Of a stretch of DNA of 64,000 nt, positions 62,264 through 64,000 are shown in pieces. The position numbers were made by a program, and so were the translations under genes. The notes beneath the pieces were generated by a model. The model was not told the origin of the DNA. It ran no database searches and was given only the letters and a program-made list of their open reading frames with translations. Each line of letters begins with the position of its first letter. Position 1 is the stretch's first letter. The stretch is from Roseateles sp. XES5 (GTDB lineage Bacteria > Pseudomonadota > Alphaproteobacteria > Rhizobiales > Rhizobiaceae): assembly GCF_020535545.1 (NCBI RefSeq), contig NZ_CP084754.1:620001-684000 (forward strand). The letters are read 5' to 3'.

Positions 62264-64000
62264 CTATCGCTCAAGCGCGGAAAAACCGCCACCTGCCGCG
62301 GCCCGGCGCAAGCCCTCCGAAGGCGCCTCGGCAAGACCCTCCGCCGCGAGGCGATCAAGCACGGCCACCACCTCCGCAAGCCCCCGCGCTTCGGCATAGT
62401 GCATCGGACCGCCGCGCCATCGCGGGAAACCATAGCCATGGATCTTCACGAGATCGATATCGCCGGCGCGGAGCGCCACGCGCTCTTCCAGAATACGTGT
62501 CGCCTCGTTGACCATCGGCAGCACGATCGCATCGGCAATCGAAGCATCGTCCCAGGTTTTCTGCGGCCGGCCCGTGGCCTCCTCGGCAATGACGGCCGCG
62601 ACGGCTTCCGACGGCTTAGGCGCCCGGTCTCCGCGATGATAGTCATACCAGCCGCCGCCGGTCTTCTGGCCGAAACGCTGAAGTGCGCAAAGCCGCTCCG
62701 CCACGGGCGCGAAGGGTGTCTCGCCCCGCTCGCGGGCCGCCTTGCGCTGGAAGGCGGCGATGTCGAGACCGCCGAGGTCCTGCGCCTCGAACGGTCCCAT
62801 CGGCAGGCCGAAAGCACGCATGGCGGCATCGACCGCCGAGGGCGTCGCGCCCGACAGCAGCAGGCGCTCGGCCTGGGCACGCGTCACCTTCAGGATGCGA
62901 TTGCCGATGAAGCCATCGCAGATGCCGGCGCGGACGGGGATTTTTGCCAACTGGCGGGCGAGCGCGAAGCCCGCCGCCAAAACCTCCGGCGCCGTCGTCT
63001 GCGTCGGCACGATCTCCAGCAGTTTCATGACATGGGCCGGACTGAAGAAGTGCAGGCCGAGGAACCGCTCGGCATGGGCGATGCCGGCGCTGATCGCGCC
63101 GGGATCGAGATAGGAGGTGTTGGTGGCGAGCACGGCATCCGGCCGGCAGACCACAGAGAGCTGTTCGAAGACGGCGCGCTTGACGGCGAGATCCTCGAAA
63201 ACGGCTTCGATGACGAGGTCCGTATCGGCAAGCAGCCCGTAATCATCACCGCCCGTCACGCCGGCCATGCGCTGGTCGGCAGCCTCCTGCGTCAGGCGCC
63301 CGCGTTTGACGGAGCCGTCGTAGATCGCCCTTACATTGGCAAGTCCGCGCTCGACGGCCGTGGCGTCACGCTCGATCAGCACCACCGGCAGGCCGGCATC
63401 GCGCAGGGCCGCGGCGATGCCCGCGCCCATCGTACCGCCGCCGATCACAGCAGCCGAACGGATTTCGCGCGGGGTGATGCCCGCAAGTTCCGGCGGGCGC
63501 GGCGCGGCGCGCTCGGCGAAGAAGGCATGGCGCAGGGCCGCCGCCTGTTCGGAGCCGCGCAGAGCGAGGAACGTTTCGCGCTCGAAGGCCATGGCATCGG
63601 AGAAATCCGTTTCGCAGGCCTTGCGAATGGAGGCGAGTGCGCGGAGCGGCGCATTCTCTCGTCTGGCCTTGGCCGCGACGGCCTTTTCCTCGCTTTCCCA
63701 GAAGCTGGCCTCGACAGCCGGGACGGCGCGGCTGGAGATCGGTTGCGGCAGCGGTTTTTCCACAACGCCCGCCGCGAAAGCGACAGAACCCGCGCGCAGA
63801 TCTCCGTCGATGATGGCATCGACAAGCCCGAGGCCTTCCGCCTTCCGCGCACCAACCGGGCTGCCGCCCGTTATCAGATCGACAGCCGCGGCCGCACCGA
63901 TCAGGCGCGGCAGGCGCTGCGTGCCGCCGGCGCCGGGGATGATGCCCAGCTTGACTTCCGGAAGGCCGAGGCTGGCGGAGGCGACGGCGACGCGATAGGC
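62264..64000 (-). CDS. Bifunctional enoyl-CoA hydratase/3-hydroxyacyl-CoA dehydrogenase (partial, N-terminus off window)
   Basis: The frame runs unbroken to the window edge (578 residues seen before the stop). The crotonase part ends with [20 protein letters not shown] and [20 protein letters not shown]. The dehydrogenase starts around [20 protein letters not shown] and continues with [48 protein letters not shown] and [20 protein letters not shown]. It acts in fatty-acid or aromatic-acid beta-oxidation. It follows, divergently in function but on the same strand, upstream of the AraC gene; 69 bp separate them. The lead part with the first crotonase motifs lies outside. Confidence 0.9.
   Translation of the reverse strand, partial: AYRVAVASASLGLPEVKLGIIPGAGGTQRLPRLIGAAAAVDLITGGSPVGARKAEGLGLVDAIIDGDLRAGSVAFAAGVVEKPLPQPISSRAVPAVEASFWESEEKAVAAKARRENAPLRALASIRKACETDFSDAMAFERETFLALRGSEQAAALRHAFFAERAAPRPPELAGITPREIRSAAVIGGGTMGAGIAAALRDAGLPVVLIERDATAVERGLANVRAIYDGSVKRGRLTQEAADQRMAGVTGGDDYGLLADTDLVIEAVFEDLAVKRAVFEQLSVVCRPDAVLATNTSYLDPGAISAGIAHAERFLGLHFFSPAHVMKLLEIVPTQTTAPEVLAAGFALARQLAKIPVRAGICDGFIGNRILKVTRAQAERLLLSGATPSAVDAAMRAFGLPMGPFEAQDLGGLDIAAFQRKAARERGETPFAPVAERLCALQRFGQKTGGGWYDYHRGDRAPKPSEAVAAVIAEEATGRPQKTWDDASIADAIVLPMVNEATRILEERVALRAGDIDLVKIHGYGFPRWRGGPMHYAEARGLAEVVAVLDRLAAEGLAEAPSEGLRRAAAGGGFSALER

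Overview
This is a GC-rich, gene-dense stretch from an alphaproteobacterium, most likely a Rhizobiaceae member (Rhizobium, Ensifer or Shinella type). The signs are four copies of a 105-bp palindromic repeat resembling the Rhizobium-specific RIME elements, many ABC uptake systems, an AraFGH-type sugar importer, and a PhnW-PhnY-PhnA 2-aminoethylphosphonate route like the one described in Sinorhizobium meliloti. No rRNA, tRNA, phage, insertion sequence with a transposase, or CRISPR array was seen. The content is almost entirely accessory catabolism and transport, as expected of a megaplasmid or chromid.

Layout: 1-1739 (-) is the start of a taurine/sulfonate ABC importer, cut by the window edge. 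2184-11476 (+) is a ten-gene sugar operon: a solute-binding protein, an IolE-like TIM-barrel isomerase, a frameshifted glucosamine-6-phosphate deaminase-like gene, a ROK kinase, an ABC ATPase, two permeases, a Gfo/Idh oxidoreductase, a TetR regulator and a bicupin. A 28-bp palindrome lies in front of it. 11677-20046 (mostly -) combines a polar amino-acid ABC importer, a class III aminotransferase, a beta-keto acid cleavage enzyme (BKACE), a GNAT, a histone-deacetylase-like amidohydrolase, a thioesterase and a LysR regulator. 20221-29948 carries a sugar-acid pathway (IlvD/Edd dehydratase, DapA-family enzyme, SDR, two FCD-GntR regulators), with divergent AraFGH transport and a frameshifted aldose epimerase.

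30167-37969 looks like a gamma-glutamylation route for an amine, probably an amino alcohol: aldehyde dehydrogenase, N-formylglutamate amidohydrolase family hydrolase, LysR, GMC alcohol oxidase/dehydrogenase, PuuA/GlnA-type ligase and an APC permease. 38159-39133 is a DEDDh exonuclease. 39584-44153 is a dimethylglycine/sarcosine dehydrogenase-like enzyme with a DeoR and a GlxA/GbdR-type AraC regulator. The enzyme gene and the AraC gene share an upstream site.

44226-55490 is a complete 2-aminoethylphosphonate system: ABC importer, phnY, phnA, phnW, a Na/Pi cotransporter family protein and a LysR regulator. A 27-bp element recurs in front of its three minus-strand transcription units. 55573-57330 holds a MarR regulator divergent from a small cupin and a DoxX-like membrane protein. 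57747-62194 is a copper amine oxidase plus aldehyde dehydrogenase with an AraC (FeaR-like) regulator. 62264-64000 is the C-terminal part of a fused enoyl-CoA hydratase/3-hydroxyacyl-CoA dehydrogenase. Several clusters converge on amine, amino-alcohol and phosphonate nitrogen scavenging.
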